Source of the DNA: Hamadaea tsunoensis DSM 44101
GTDB taxonomy: Bacteria; Actinomycetota; Actinomycetes; Mycobacteriales; Micromonosporaceae
Reading direction: 5' to 3'
DNA: 64,000 nucleotides
Assembly: GCF_000428945.1 (NCBI RefSeq)
Contig: NZ_AUAX01000007.1
Coordinates: 62,001 to 126,000, forward strand
The notes under the pieces were generated by a model. That model made no database searches. It was not told the DNA's origin and worked only from the letters and a program-made list of their open reading frames with translations. The position numbers were made by a program, and so were the translations under genes. Below, piece by piece: positions 26,230 through 34,893 of this stretch; within the stretch, counting starts at the first letter, position 1, and each line of letters starts with the position of its first letter.

Positions 26230-29088
26230 ATGCAACCGCTTGCCCGTCGCGCCGCTCACGCGCTGATCGCCGCCGCGGTGGTGGCCACGCTCGGTTCCAC
26301 CGGCGTACCTCGCGCCTGGGCTGCCACTCCACCCTGGACGGACACCACACAGACAGCCGACCAGCGCGCCGGCGAGCTGCTGAGCGCCATGACCCAGGCC
26401 GAGAAGCTCGCCATGATGCACGGCGGCGCCTCGTGCGGGTACGCCGGCTGCATCGACGCCAACACCCGGCTCGGCATCCCGGCACTGCACCTGCAGGACG
26501 GGCCGGCCGGCGTCGGTGACGGCGTCACCGGGGTCACCCAGCTGGCCTCGCCGGTGTCCGGCGCCGCGACCTGGGACACCGGGCTGATGAACCAGTACGG
26601 CCAGGTCCTCGGCGCCGAGCAGTGGGGCAAGGGCACCAACGTCGAGCTCGGTCCGACGGTCAACATCGTCCGCGATCCGCGGTGGGGGAGGGCCTTCGAG
26701 TCGTTCGGCGAGGACCCCTACCTGGCCGGGCAGATGGCGGCCGCCGACATTCGGGGCATCCAGAGCCAGGGCCCGATGGCGCAGGTCAAGCATTACGCGG
26801 TCTACAACCAGGAGACCAACCGCAACAACATCACCGACAACGCGATCGTGTCCGACCGCGCGCAGCGCGAGATCTACCTGCCGGCGTTCGAGACCTCGGT
26901 CCGCCAGGGCGGCGCGTACTCCGCGATGTGCTCGTACTCGGCGATCAACGGAGCCTTCGCGTGTGAGAACGGGCCGTTGCAGAACAGCATTCTCAAGGCC
27001 GACATGGGCTTCACCGGGTTCATCACCTCCGACTGGGGCGCCACCCACTCCACCGTCGCGTCGGCCGACAACGGCCTGGACATGGAGATGCCCGACAACC
27101 GCTACTTCGGCCCGGCGCTGACCACCGCCGTGCAGAACGGCCAGGTCAGCCAGGCCACGATCGACGACCACGTCAAGCGGATCCTCGTCTCGATGTTCAA
27201 GGCCGGCCTGTTCGACAGAGCCCAGACCGGCACCCTGAGCACACCGGTGACGTCGACCCCCCACACGACCCTCACCCGCCAGGTCGCCGCGGCCGGAACC
27301 GTGCTGCTCAAGAACACCGGCAACACGCTACCGATCGGGTCGGACACCAAGTCGATCGCCGTCCTCGGAGTCGGCGGCGACGCGTCGCCGATGTACCAGG
27401 GCGGCGGCAGCGCCGGGGTCAACCCCACCGGCGCGGTCAGCCCGTTACAGGGCATCACGAGCCGGGCCGGCAGCGCGACCACCGTCACGTACGCGTCGGG
27501 CAGCACCTCAGGTCCGATCGTGGGACTGGCCGGCAAATGCGTCGACGTCGCCGCGGCCAGCAACGCCAACGGAACCCACGTGCAGCTCTACGACTGCAAC
27601 GGCTCCAACGCCCAGATCTGGACGCCGGGGACCGACGGCACCGTACGCGCCCTCGGCAAGTGCCTGGACATCACCAGCGCCGGCACCAGCGACGGCACCA
27701 AGGTCCAGCTGTACGACTGCAACGGCAGCGGCGCCCAGAAATGGACCGTGTCGGGCAGCACGATGGTCAACCCAGCATCGGGCAAGTGCCTCGACGTGCC
27801 GGCGGCGAACCCGGCCAACGGCACCCAGCTGCAGATCTACACGTGCAACGGCACGACCGCGCAGAACTGGCGGGTGACCGGCAGCCCGTCCGCGCACGAC
27901 CAGGCCGTCACCGCGGCGCGCAACGCCAACCTGGCCGTCGTGTTCGTCGGCCGCTTCGAAGCCGAAGGCAGCGACCTGCCCGACATCAGCCTGCCGTCCG
28001 ACCAGAACCAGCTCGTGGCCGACGTCGCGGCGGCCAACCCGAACACCGTCGTCGTGGTCACCAGCGGATCCGCCGTGACCATGCCATGGGCCGGGTCGGT
28101 ACGCGGCATCCTCGAAGCCTGGTACCCCGGCCAGGAGTACGGCAACGCGCTGGCATCGCTCCTCTTCGGCGACGTCGACCCGTCGGGCAAGCTGCCGGTC
28201 ACGTTCCCGGCGTCGCTGGCCGACGTACCGGCCGGCACCGCCGCGCAGTGGCCCGGCCAGAACGGCACCGTGCAGTACTCCGAGGGTGTCAACGTCGGCT
28301 ACCGCTCGTACGACGCGCGCAACACGACACCGCTGTTCCCGTTCGGCTACGGCCTGTCGTACACCACCTTCGGATACGCCAACCTGACGGTCGGCGCGCC
28401 CGACGCCACCGGCAAGGTGGCCGTGTCGTTCGACGTCACCAACACCGGCAGCCGGGCCGGCGCGGAGGCCGCGCAGGTCTACGTCGCGCAGCCGTCCGCG
28501 GCCGGCGAACCGCCCAAGAACCTGCGCGGGTTCACCAAGGTCACCCTGAACCCGGGCCAGACCCAGCGCGCCACGGTCAACCTCGACGCGCGCAGCTTCC
28601 AGGCCTGGACGGCCAACGCGTGGACCCGCACCGCCGGGACCTACCAGATCCTCGTCGGCGCGTCGTCCCGCGACATCCGGCTCACCGGCGGCATCACCCT
28701 CGGCGCCGACGCCCCGATGGTCGGCTACCAAGGGCTGTGCGTAGACGTCAAGGCGGCGTCGACCGCCAACGGCACCCCGGTCACGGTGTACACCTGCAAC
28801 CAGACCGGCGCTCAGCGCTGGACGGCGCTGGGCGGCGGAGCCCTGCAGGCCCTCGGCAAATGCCTGGACATCACCGCCGCGGGAACCGCCGACGGCACCA
28901 AGGTCCAGCTGTACGACTGCAACGGCACCGGCGCCCAATCCTGGCAGCACCGTGCCGACGGCTCGCTGTTCAACCCGGCATCCGGCAAATGCCTCGACGA
29001 CACGGGCTTCTCCACCACCCCCGGCACCCAGCTGCAGATCTGGACCTGCACCGGCGGAGCGAACCAGGTATGGAGCACGCCGTCGTGA
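26230..29088 (+). CDS. Secreted GH3 beta-glucosidase-type enzyme with two CBM13 (ricin B) lectin cassettes
   Basis: A 952-aa protein; ATG 26230 has GAGGAG 5 nt upstream. The signal peptide ends near PRAWA|ATPP. The GH3 N-terminal barrel runs ~40-330 with the nucleophile Asp268 in GFITSDWGATHS and KHYAVYNQETNRN before it. The GH3 C-terminal sandwich starts at ~350 but is interrupted at residues ~429-553 by a complete three-repeat CBM13 (GKCLDI...QLYDCNG...AQKW). It then resumes with FEAEGSDLPD (Glu579, acid/base candidate), followed by an FnIII-like domain and a second CBM13 at ~830-952. It likely releases glucose or another sugar from beta-glycosides outside the cell. A LacI-type site precedes it. 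Its product and the GH28 product probably act on plant cell-wall material. Confidence 0.9.
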   Translation: MQPLARRAAHALIAAAVVATLGSTGVPRAWAATPPWTDTTQTADQRAGELLSAMTQAEKLAMMHGGASCGYAGCIDANTRLGIPALHLQDGPAGVGDGVTGVTQLASPVSGAATWDTGLMNQYGQVLGAEQWGKGTNVELGPTVNIVRDPRWGRAFESFGEDPYLAGQMAAADIRGIQSQGPMAQVKHYAVYNQETNRNNITDNAIVSDRAQREIYLPAFETSVRQGGAYSAMCSYSAINGAFACENGPLQNSILKADMGFTGFITSDWGATHSTVASADNGLDMEMPDNRYFGPALTTAVQNGQVSQATIDDHVKRILVSMFKAGLFDRAQTGTLSTPVTSTPHTTLTRQVAAAGTVLLKNTGNTLPIGSDTKSIAVLGVGGDASPMYQGGGSAGVNPTGAVSPLQGITSRAGSATTVTYASGSTSGPIVGLAGKCVDVAAASNANGTHVQLYDCNGSNAQIWTPGTDGTVRALGKCLDITSAGTSDGTKVQLYDCNGSGAQKWTVSGSTMVNPASGKCLDVPAANPANGTQLQIYTCNGTTAQNWRVTGSPSAHDQAVTAARNANLAVVFVGRFEAEGSDLPDISLPSDQNQLVADVAAANPNTVVVVTSGSAVTMPWAGSVRGILEAWYPGQEYGNALASLLFGDVDPSGKLPVTFPASLADVPAGTAAQWPGQNGTVQYSEGVNVGYRSYDARNTTPLFPFGYGLSYTTFGYANLTVGAPDATGKVAVSFDVTNTGSRAGAEAAQVYVAQPSAAGEPPKNLRGFTKVTLNPGQTQRATVNLDARSFQAWTANAWTRTAGTYQILVGASSRDIRLTGGITLGADAPMVGYQGLCVDVKAASTANGTPVTVYTCNQTGAQRWTALGGGALQALGKCLDITAAGTADGTKVQLYDCNGTGAQSWQHRADGSLFNPASGKCLDDTGFSTTPGTQLQIWTCTGGANQVWSTPS

Positions 29089-29228
29089 CCGATGTTCCGG
29101 CGCGCGGGGGCGCCGGCCCGCCCGACCTGCTTGCCCCCTGAGCCGCAGGGTGCCGATTATCTGATGCGTCGATCGGTACGCTTGTCCGGAATCGGCATGT
29201 CGGCGACGGCCTCGGCGAGGATGGTGCG

Positions 29229-30041
29229 ATGGCAGGCGCGGATCGAGCCGGCATCGGTCAGGTGTTCAACGAGGTGCCGGAGCTGTACGACAGGGTCCGG
29301 CCGGGGTATCCCGACGCTCTGTTCACCGACCTCGTCACCATCACCGGCATCGGCGAAGGGGCACCGGTGCTGGAGGTCGGCTGCGGCACCGGTCAGGCGA
29401 CACGATCGCTGGCGGCGCTCGGATGTTCGGTGACCGCGGTCGAGCCGGGCTCAGGTATGGCCGCGTTGGCTCGTGAACGGCTCGCCGCCCTCGGCAACGT
29501 CACCGTCGAGTCATCGACGTTCGAAGAGTGGGACGACCGAGGTCGACGCTTCGACCTCCTCGTGGCCGCTTCGGCGTGGCACTGGGTTGATCCCGCGATC
29601 GGCTGGCGGCGGGCCCGCGAGGTGCTCCACCCGGGAGGGTGGATGGCGCTGCTCGGCCACGTCGTCATCCGCCGGTCCGGCGAGCCGGAGGTGTACGCCG
29701 AAACTGCCGATCTGCACGAACGGTTCGCCCCGGGGAACCCCGCATGGGGACACCCGCCGCTGGAGGGAGAGGTGCGCAGCACCGACGAGGGCTGGGGGCT
29801 GGTCGAGGATCCCGGCAGCCTGTTCGGCCCCACGATCGTGCGCTGGTACCCCACGGTTCAGTGGTTGGACGGCGACGGATTCGCCGACCTCATGCGCTCG
29901 CAGTCGCTGTACCTCAGGCTCGATCGCGACGTCCGCGAGCCGCTGCTCGACGCCATCGCCGAGCGCATCCGCACCCGGATGGGCGACCGCGTGGCCCGCC
30001 GATACCTGAGCGTCCTGCGCATCGGCCAGCGCGCGGACTGA
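29229..30041 (+). CDS. SAM-dependent class I methyltransferase
   Basis: A 270-aa protein. Motif I is VLEVGCGTGQATRSLA (residues ~48-63), the acidic loop after strand 2 is VTAVEPGSGM, and a motif IV-like FDLLVAASAWHWVDP follows near residue 112. This is the UbiE/Methyltransf_11/25 pattern. It transfers a methyl group from SAM to an unknown small molecule. It ends tail-to-tail with the TetR gene 264 bp away; that gap holds no supported gene. Confidence 0.84.
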   Translation: MAGADRAGIGQVFNEVPELYDRVRPGYPDALFTDLVTITGIGEGAPVLEVGCGTGQATRSLAALGCSVTAVEPGSGMAALARERLAALGNVTVESSTFEEWDDRGRRFDLLVAASAWHWVDPAIGWRRAREVLHPGGWMALLGHVVIRRSGEPEVYAETADLHERFAPGNPAWGHPPLEGEVRSTDEGWGLVEDPGSLFGPTIVRWYPTVQWLDGDGFADLMRSQSLYLRLDRDVREPLLDAIAERIRTRMGDRVARRYLSVLRIGQRAD

Positions 30042-30305
30042 ATTCCGGGCGTGATCCGGTCAGGCTCTTGAAAGCGTCTGTTCGATCAGGATCTGGACCT
30101 CTACCTACACGGCACAGCACTTGGCCGCTGTCGGGGTGTTCGCCGTCAGGGGGATGGTCACCGCGTGGTCGCCGCCGGGGCGCGGATCAACCAGGCCATG
30201 TGATCCCGCTGGCGAACTCCGTTGCCTGCTCGCATCACCGGCGCGGCCCCGAGCCAGTTCACAGCGACCCATGCCGAGGACGTACGCGGCGGGGCCGATC
30301 GAGCC

Positions 30306-30896
30306 TTAGTGGGCGGCGTATAGGCGCAGGACGCTGTCGCGGAAGGCCGCACCGGCTCTGGCCGTGCTCATCCGACCGGCGGCGATCTGGGCTGCCGCGG
30401 TGTGGCCGAGTGCGATGGTGGCTTCGATGAGCCATTGCACCGGCTGGTCCCGGCGAAAGACGCCCTCGCGTCGTCCGCGGGTGATCAGTCTGCGCAGCTG
30501 GCCCAGGATCGGTGCGTGCGTCGCTGCCGGGTCCTGATCCCCGCGTGCCGCGGCGGGATGCAGCAGCAGGGGATAGCGGTGCAGCACCTCCCAGCACAGA
30601 TCGAGCCACCGGGCGAGAGCCTGCGTCGGGGTTGACGCGTCAAGGTCGGCGGCGTTCACGATCGCCGAGACCTCGTCGGTGATACGCGCGAGGACCGCGT
30701 TCAGCAGCGCCTGCCGAGATCCGAAGTGTGCGTACACCGTCTGGCGGACGACGCCGGCCGCTGCGGCGACCTCGTCGACGCCGGCGTCGGGGTGCTGGCC
30801 CAGGACGGAGACCGCGGCGTCCAGGACGGCGGTCGCGCTCCTGTCGGCGTCGGCCCGTCGCTTGCGGCGGACGGTCGCCGTCTTTATCTCTGACAC
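30306..30896 (-). CDS. TetR-family transcriptional regulator
   Basis: A 196-aa protein from GTG 30896 (VSEIKTATVRRKRRADADRS); the frame is open further upstream through the operator, but this start clears it. The HTH is at residues ~28-62: DAGVDEVAAAAGVVRQTVYA then HFGSRQALL, classic TetR. The C-terminal ~130 residues are the helical ligand-binding domain, whose ligand cannot be predicted. It is divergent from the SnoaL-like gene across a strong palindrome, so it most likely represses both itself and that gene. Confidence 0.88.
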   Translation of the reverse strand: MSEIKTATVRRKRRADADRSATAVLDAAVSVLGQHPDAGVDEVAAAAGVVRQTVYAHFGSRQALLNAVLARITDEVSAIVNAADLDASTPTQALARWLDLCWEVLHRYPLLLHPAAARGDQDPAATHAPILGQLRRLITRGRREGVFRRDQPVQWLIEATIALGHTAAAQIAAGRMSTARAGAAFRDSVLRLYAAH

Positions 30897-30922
30897 GGTT
30901 GTCCATGATACCAGCCGGGGGT

Positions 30923-30948
30923 TATCTTGGACGTAGGTGTCTAAGATA
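30923..30948. promoter_or_regulatory. TetR operator in the TetR/SnoaL divergent region
   Basis: Two 10-bp arms, TATCTTGGAC (30923-30932) and GTCTAAGATA (30939-30948), match as an inverted repeat at 9 of 10 positions with a 6-bp spacer. TAAGAT on the plus strand and TATCTT on the minus strand each resemble a -10 box, so a bound repressor would cover both divergent promoters. Confidence 0.75.
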
Positions 30949-31000
30949 CCTGTACCCGTAGATCGATGTGGGCTGCTCCGGCCCACGGAGGAGGAAGAAG

Positions 31001-31384
31001 ATGGTTGCCGCGATCGTTACGGAAGATGACGTGGTCCAATACCTCAACCGTTATCCGCAGGAGGTGACCTTCGGCGACGAGCCGGCCGAAGCGGTGTTCG
31101 ATCGGTATCACGCACCGGAATTCGAGATGGTCAACGACGGGGTCGCGCTCGACCGCCGGCGCCTGCTCGACCATGTGCGCCCGGCTCGCAAACGGGTGGC
31201 AGGAATCGAGACAGAGGTGCATGACGTCCTGATCGACGGCGACCGGGTGGCGGCTCGCTACCGGTTGATCGCCCGAATGGTGAAAGGTTCCCCGGTGGTC
31301 ACCGACATCTACATGTTCGGCCGGCTGGCTGCCGACGGCAGGATGCTGCACGCGTATCAGGCCACGCGCATCCTTCCCAGCTGA
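31001..31384 (+). CDS. SnoaL-like / NTF2-superfamily protein
   Basis: A 127-aa protein; ATG 31001 follows GGAGGAGGAAGAAG. The alpha+beta cone fold of NTF2/SnoaL proteins is indicated by EAVFDRYHAPEFEMVNDG, RRRLLDHVRPAR, then alternating strands VHDVLIDGDRVAARYRLIA and a terminal strand pair. Members include ketosteroid isomerase-like enzymes, polyketide cyclases and binding proteins. The acid/base residues that would define an activity are not clear. It is probably the main target of the adjacent TetR repressor. Confidence 0.8.
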   Translation: MVAAIVTEDDVVQYLNRYPQEVTFGDEPAEAVFDRYHAPEFEMVNDGVALDRRRLLDHVRPARKRVAGIETEVHDVLIDGDRVAARYRLIARMVKGSPVVTDIYMFGRLAADGRMLHAYQATRILPS

Positions 31385-31567
31385 GCTCGCCGGTGTCTCC
31401 CTGTCCGGCCTGGGCGCGTGCCCAGACATGCATGTCACGTCCTTGCCTGATAGCTCTTGTGATCATTCCGTGATCGACATGGCGATTCTGATCATGGGAT
31501 ATTGTCCCGGCTCGCGGGGGCGACACGGGTATGCGCGCTCCGCCCTGTACAGGAGGGGTTCATACCC

Positions 31568-32080
31568 ATGGACATCACCGCACAATTCGAGCCGACTGTG
31601 GCCGAGATCAGGGCTGCCTTGGTGCAGAACTCCCGCAGAACCCGTGCTGTCTGGTGGGCGTACGCCGCCATCGGCATCGTCGGCGGTGCGATCCTGCTGG
31701 TGACGGGGCTCGGTATCGGCGGGGGCCAGTCGTCGGCCGGCCTGGCGGCCGTTGGTGTGCTACTCCTTCTGGTGGGTGCGGTCTTCCTGGCGTTGGTGCG
31801 GGCCTTCCCCGCGACCACAGACCGGATTGCGAATGCGCTTTGCGCGCCGATCGCCGTTCACCTCACGGCCGACCGTTACAGCTGGACGATGCGCGAGCGG
31901 AACGGTGACCACGTGTGGGAGCTGACCCGGGTCGTGACCTCGCGCGACGCCTGGACGCTCGCCTTCACCTCCAACAAGGTCAACCTGGTGATTCCCAAGC
32001 GAGTGCTGAACGCCGAGGACACGGCGGCATTTGAGACGTTCCTGAACGGCCGTGACCGCAAGCTGGTCAAGGTCGTATAG
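31568..32080 (+). CDS. YcxB-like membrane protein
   Basis: A 170-aa protein; ATG 31568 follows AGGAGGGG. After a ~30-residue cytoplasmic start (MDITAQFEPTVAEIRAAL), two hydrophobic helices span about residues 31-55 and 59-80. A ~85-residue C-terminal domain contains DRYSWTMRERNGDHVWELTR and FTSNKVNLVIPKRVL. This is the YcxB-domain layout (two TM helices plus a small beta-rich cytoplasmic domain). Function is not known. Confidence 0.77.
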   Translation: MDITAQFEPTVAEIRAALVQNSRRTRAVWWAYAAIGIVGGAILLVTGLGIGGGQSSAGLAAVGVLLLLVGAVFLALVRAFPATTDRIANALCAPIAVHLTADRYSWTMRERNGDHVWELTRVVTSRDAWTLAFTSNKVNLVIPKRVLNAEDTAAFETFLNGRDRKLVKVV

Positions 32081-32167
32081 GGCCGGTTGCCGTGAATGTC
32101 GCCGTCTGCGTATGGCCACGGGCCGTCGGCGAGCCGTGCGAGTCCGGTGACGATGCGCCTGGGGGAC

Positions 32168-32641
32168 TCAGGCGGCCCAGAAGACGGTGGACTGCCCGTC
32201 CGCGGCTGCCTGCTGGAAGAATGCCACGAGCGCACCGTAGTGGCGTGCGGTGTTGGTCCGTGTGGCGAGAGAGGTCCAGTCATAGTTACTGGGATACAGG
32301 GCTGCGGCGTTGGCCGCTGGTAGGTATTTCGTCAGCGCTGCGAACGGTGTGGCGGCCAGCGATGCCGCGGCCAGTCGTACCTCGTCTGGGGTACGGGTGC
32401 AGGAGCTGCTGTTGGGTGTGCCGTCGCCCCAGGCCGACGCTTCATCGGGGTATGGGCGGCCGCCGATCGGATTGACAGGGAAGCCTGCGGCGTCCATGAC
32501 GAAGCGCAGGCAGTCCCAGTATCGGTCAAGATCGACCTTGGGTACCTGGGCACCGGACAGGTAGCCGTAGGCGTCGCTGTCGAAGCGCAGTCGCTCGAGC
32601 TCCGTGGTACTCACCCTGGCGATGTCGCCGAGTACGCTCAT
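32168..32641 (-). CDS. DUF1877 (YfbM-like) family protein
   Basis: A 157-aa protein; ATG 32641 (MSVLGDIARVSTTELERLR) has GAGGAAGG 7 nt upstream. The family pattern is visible: an N-terminal VSTTELERL helix, KVDLDRYWDCLRFVMDA in place of the usual LDKxWxxLHxLL, an NPIGG turn, and TPDEVRLAAASLAATPFAAL. It is cytoplasmic and its function is not established. It stands alone, convergent with the YcxB gene. Confidence 0.77.
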   Translation of the reverse strand: MSVLGDIARVSTTELERLRFDSDAYGYLSGAQVPKVDLDRYWDCLRFVMDAAGFPVNPIGGRPYPDEASAWGDGTPNSSSCTRTPDEVRLAAASLAATPFAALTKYLPAANAAALYPSNYDWTSLATRTNTARHYGALVAFFQQAAADGQSTVFWAA

Positions 32642-32809
32642 CGGCAGCCCTTCCTCAGCACGGCCACAGCGGAGCACGTCGAAGATTTCACAGCAACCGA
32701 ATTGATCGCTTCACCGGCTCCTGGCCGGGCGTGCGTGAGCCGGCCGTCATAAGGGCTTCGAGTTTCGGGCCGCCCGTCACGGGCAGCCCGAAACCGTTGG
32801 TGGAGCGCC

Positions 32810-34786
32810 TCATTCAGTGCGGCCGGCGCGTACGCAGACCGGTCCGGGCGACGGCCCGCTGCACGGGGGAGCCGGCTGGATCGGGTTGGCGCTGACTGCG
32901 GCGGGCTCCCGGCCGACGTAGGCCGCTGCGGCCGAGGGGCCGAGCACCCCGACGTCGAGGGTGCACGCGTCGAGCCACTCCTTGACCACGATGCCGGCCC
33001 CTTGGCAGATCGTGTACGCCTGTCCCCAGATCTGGTTGGGCAGGTTGCTCGCGTAGAAGGGGGTGGCCGGGTTGCCGGAGCCGCCCGCGGTGCAGGCCGA
33101 GAGCATCGTGGTGAGCGGGTTGACTCGCCAGCTGGTGCCGTACCGGCCGTAGAGGTCGTTGAAGGACAGCGGGATGGAGAACCGGGCGCCGTCGGCGGCG
33201 GCGAGCACCGTGGGGTCGTCGTTGTCGGGGTTGCCCGCCAGGCCGCGCACGGTTTGCGGCCAGTCGCCGACGCCGACCTGCACGTCGTTGTAGACGTAGT
33301 TCGCCCCGAGGTTGGCGGCGATGCGTACGTTGTTGCCGGTCGACTGGTCCTTGACGAGGTAGACGTTGCTCACCCGGCGGACGGTCACGCCGGTGGGCAG
33401 CGACAGGGTCGCGCCGGAGGCCAGCGGCGTCGTGGTTCCGTTGACCACCAGGCGCGTGCCGTCGCACAGCGCGACGCGCGTGGTACCCATCCGGGTGGCG
33501 ACCGAGCGGTTCAGGGACGCGTTCGGCCAGATGGGCGCGCCGGAGACCTTGCGGGTCTGCACCTCGAACGCGGAGCCGATCTGGGCTTCGACGAAGTCGC
33601 CGGTGGCCTGGAAGTCGTAGAGCGTGCCGGCGACCGTCTGCTCGTGGGTGTCGCCGAGCACGGCCGCCGCCATGCAGCCCTGTACGCTCGGCGTTCCGGT
33701 CAGCCGCTCCGGCAGGACGATCGCCGGCAGGCCGGGACCGTTGGGCAGCTTGACGTTTTCGACCGTGAGGTTGTTCGACTCGGCGCTGAAGCTGGCGCTG
33801 TTGCACACGGGCTTCTTCGTGCCGCCGTAGTCGATCTCCGTCTTCGCGCGCAGGCTGGTGTCGCCGAAGTCTCCGTAATGGCGGCCAGGATCGTTGAAGA
33901 CGGCCGTGGCGGTGTTGCCGTAGCCGAACACGTTGAACTCGGCCGCGGTCCACCATATCGTCTGCGTGGGGATGATCGGCGGGGTCGTCTGCGCGGAGAC
34001 GATGTGCCCCAAGCCGTCGTTCATGGTGACCTTGTCCTGGCCGCTGCCGGCCACGTTGGCCTCACCGGTCAGCAGGAGGGTGGGAATGGCGAGGTTGGTG
34101 ACGGGCACCGGAGCCGCGAAGGCGGTGCCGGACAGCGGCGGCGTGAAGTAGCAGAACTTGTCGTCGGGCAGCGGCACGGTCCCGGCCGGAACGTACTCGG
34201 TCCAGCCCCCCGGGCAGGTCGTGAAGTAGTGCTGGATCCAGTACTGGATGTAGACGCTGCTGCGGCTCGCCGCGGCGCTGCCTTCGTTGGCGAACAGGAA
34301 CTGCTTCCAGCCCTTGCACTGGTCGTGCCCGACCCCGCAGACGGTCGCCGCGAAGGTGTTGGTGTTGAGCTGGAGGGTGTACGCGCCGACGTTCGCCACG
34401 CCCGCCAGCACGCTGTCGACGTGCTGGACGTGGACGACGTTCTGGAAGGAGCCGTTCGCCTTGGCGATGAGTTCCCCGGCCGGTGTGGAGGCGTTCGCCC
34501 CGCCGCCGAGGGCGCCGACGTCGGTCACCGGGCCCGGACCGCGCAGTCGTGGCGCCATCGGCTCGGTGGGTGCCGCGGCGCACGCCACCCGCCGCCACGT
34601 CAGCCGGGGGAAGTCGGCCGCGAGGCAGCCGGCGCCGGCCGGCTGCGGCACAGCGGCGATCTTCGCATTCCAGGTTTCGAGGTTGTCGGCGACAGGTCCG
34701 GGCTCGCCGCCGTGGCCGCCCACCGACAGCACGACCGCCACCAGTGTGGCGACGGCCGCGCCTGTGCGCCTTGCTGTGTCCCGCAC
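32810..34786 (-). CDS. Secreted protein with a C-terminal von Willebrand type D-like domain
   Basis: About 658 aa. I favour GTG 34786 (VRDTARRTGAAVATLVAVVL) because GGAGGGA lies 9 nt upstream; GTG 34795 is an alternative. An Arg-containing start and hydrophobic core form a signal peptide. Residues ~30-360 form a Cys-containing region of unknown fold. Residues ~395-590 resemble a VWD domain: GTLYDFQATGDFVEAQIG, FEVQTRKV, SLNRSVATRMG, and a long beta stretch ending RGLAGNPDND. VWD domains form calcium-binding adhesive modules in secreted proteins. Ten or more Cys suggest disulfides. It lies downstream of the NB-ARC gene on the same strand (107 bp gap). Role unknown, possibly adhesion or matrix. 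Confidence 0.74.
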   Translation of the reverse strand: MRDTARRTGAAVATLVAVVLSVGGHGGEPGPVADNLETWNAKIAAVPQPAGAGCLAADFPRLTWRRVACAAAPTEPMAPRLRGPGPVTDVGALGGGANASTPAGELIAKANGSFQNVVHVQHVDSVLAGVANVGAYTLQLNTNTFAATVCGVGHDQCKGWKQFLFANEGSAAASRSSVYIQYWIQHYFTTCPGGWTEYVPAGTVPLPDDKFCYFTPPLSGTAFAAPVPVTNLAIPTLLLTGEANVAGSGQDKVTMNDGLGHIVSAQTTPPIIPTQTIWWTAAEFNVFGYGNTATAVFNDPGRHYGDFGDTSLRAKTEIDYGGTKKPVCNSASFSAESNNLTVENVKLPNGPGLPAIVLPERLTGTPSVQGCMAAAVLGDTHEQTVAGTLYDFQATGDFVEAQIGSAFEVQTRKVSGAPIWPNASLNRSVATRMGTTRVALCDGTRLVVNGTTTPLASGATLSLPTGVTVRRVSNVYLVKDQSTGNNVRIAANLGANYVYNDVQVGVGDWPQTVRGLAGNPDNDDPTVLAAADGARFSIPLSFNDLYGRYGTSWRVNPLTTMLSACTAGGSGNPATPFYASNLPNQIWGQAYTICQGAGIVVKEWLDACTLDVGVLGPSAAAAYVGREPAAVSANPIQPAPPCSGPSPGPVCVRAGRTE

Positions 34787-34893
34787 GGTCTTCACTCCCT
34801 CCAGCAGATGAGTTTCTGCAAGCAGGGTCGCGGACGGACCGGCGGTGACGGCGGATCCCGTACGAATCCATACAGGACTGTCCTGCATTCTGG

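Noticed and set aside
23668..27264. A 1198-codon minus-strand frame across the GH28 and GH3 genes
   Set aside because: It spans two plus-strand genes and a terminator and shows no protein family features.
30042..30305. Short plus-strand frames between the methyltransferase and TetR genes
   Set aside because: No family similarity, no ribosome site, and both flanking genes end here, so it is read as intergenic.
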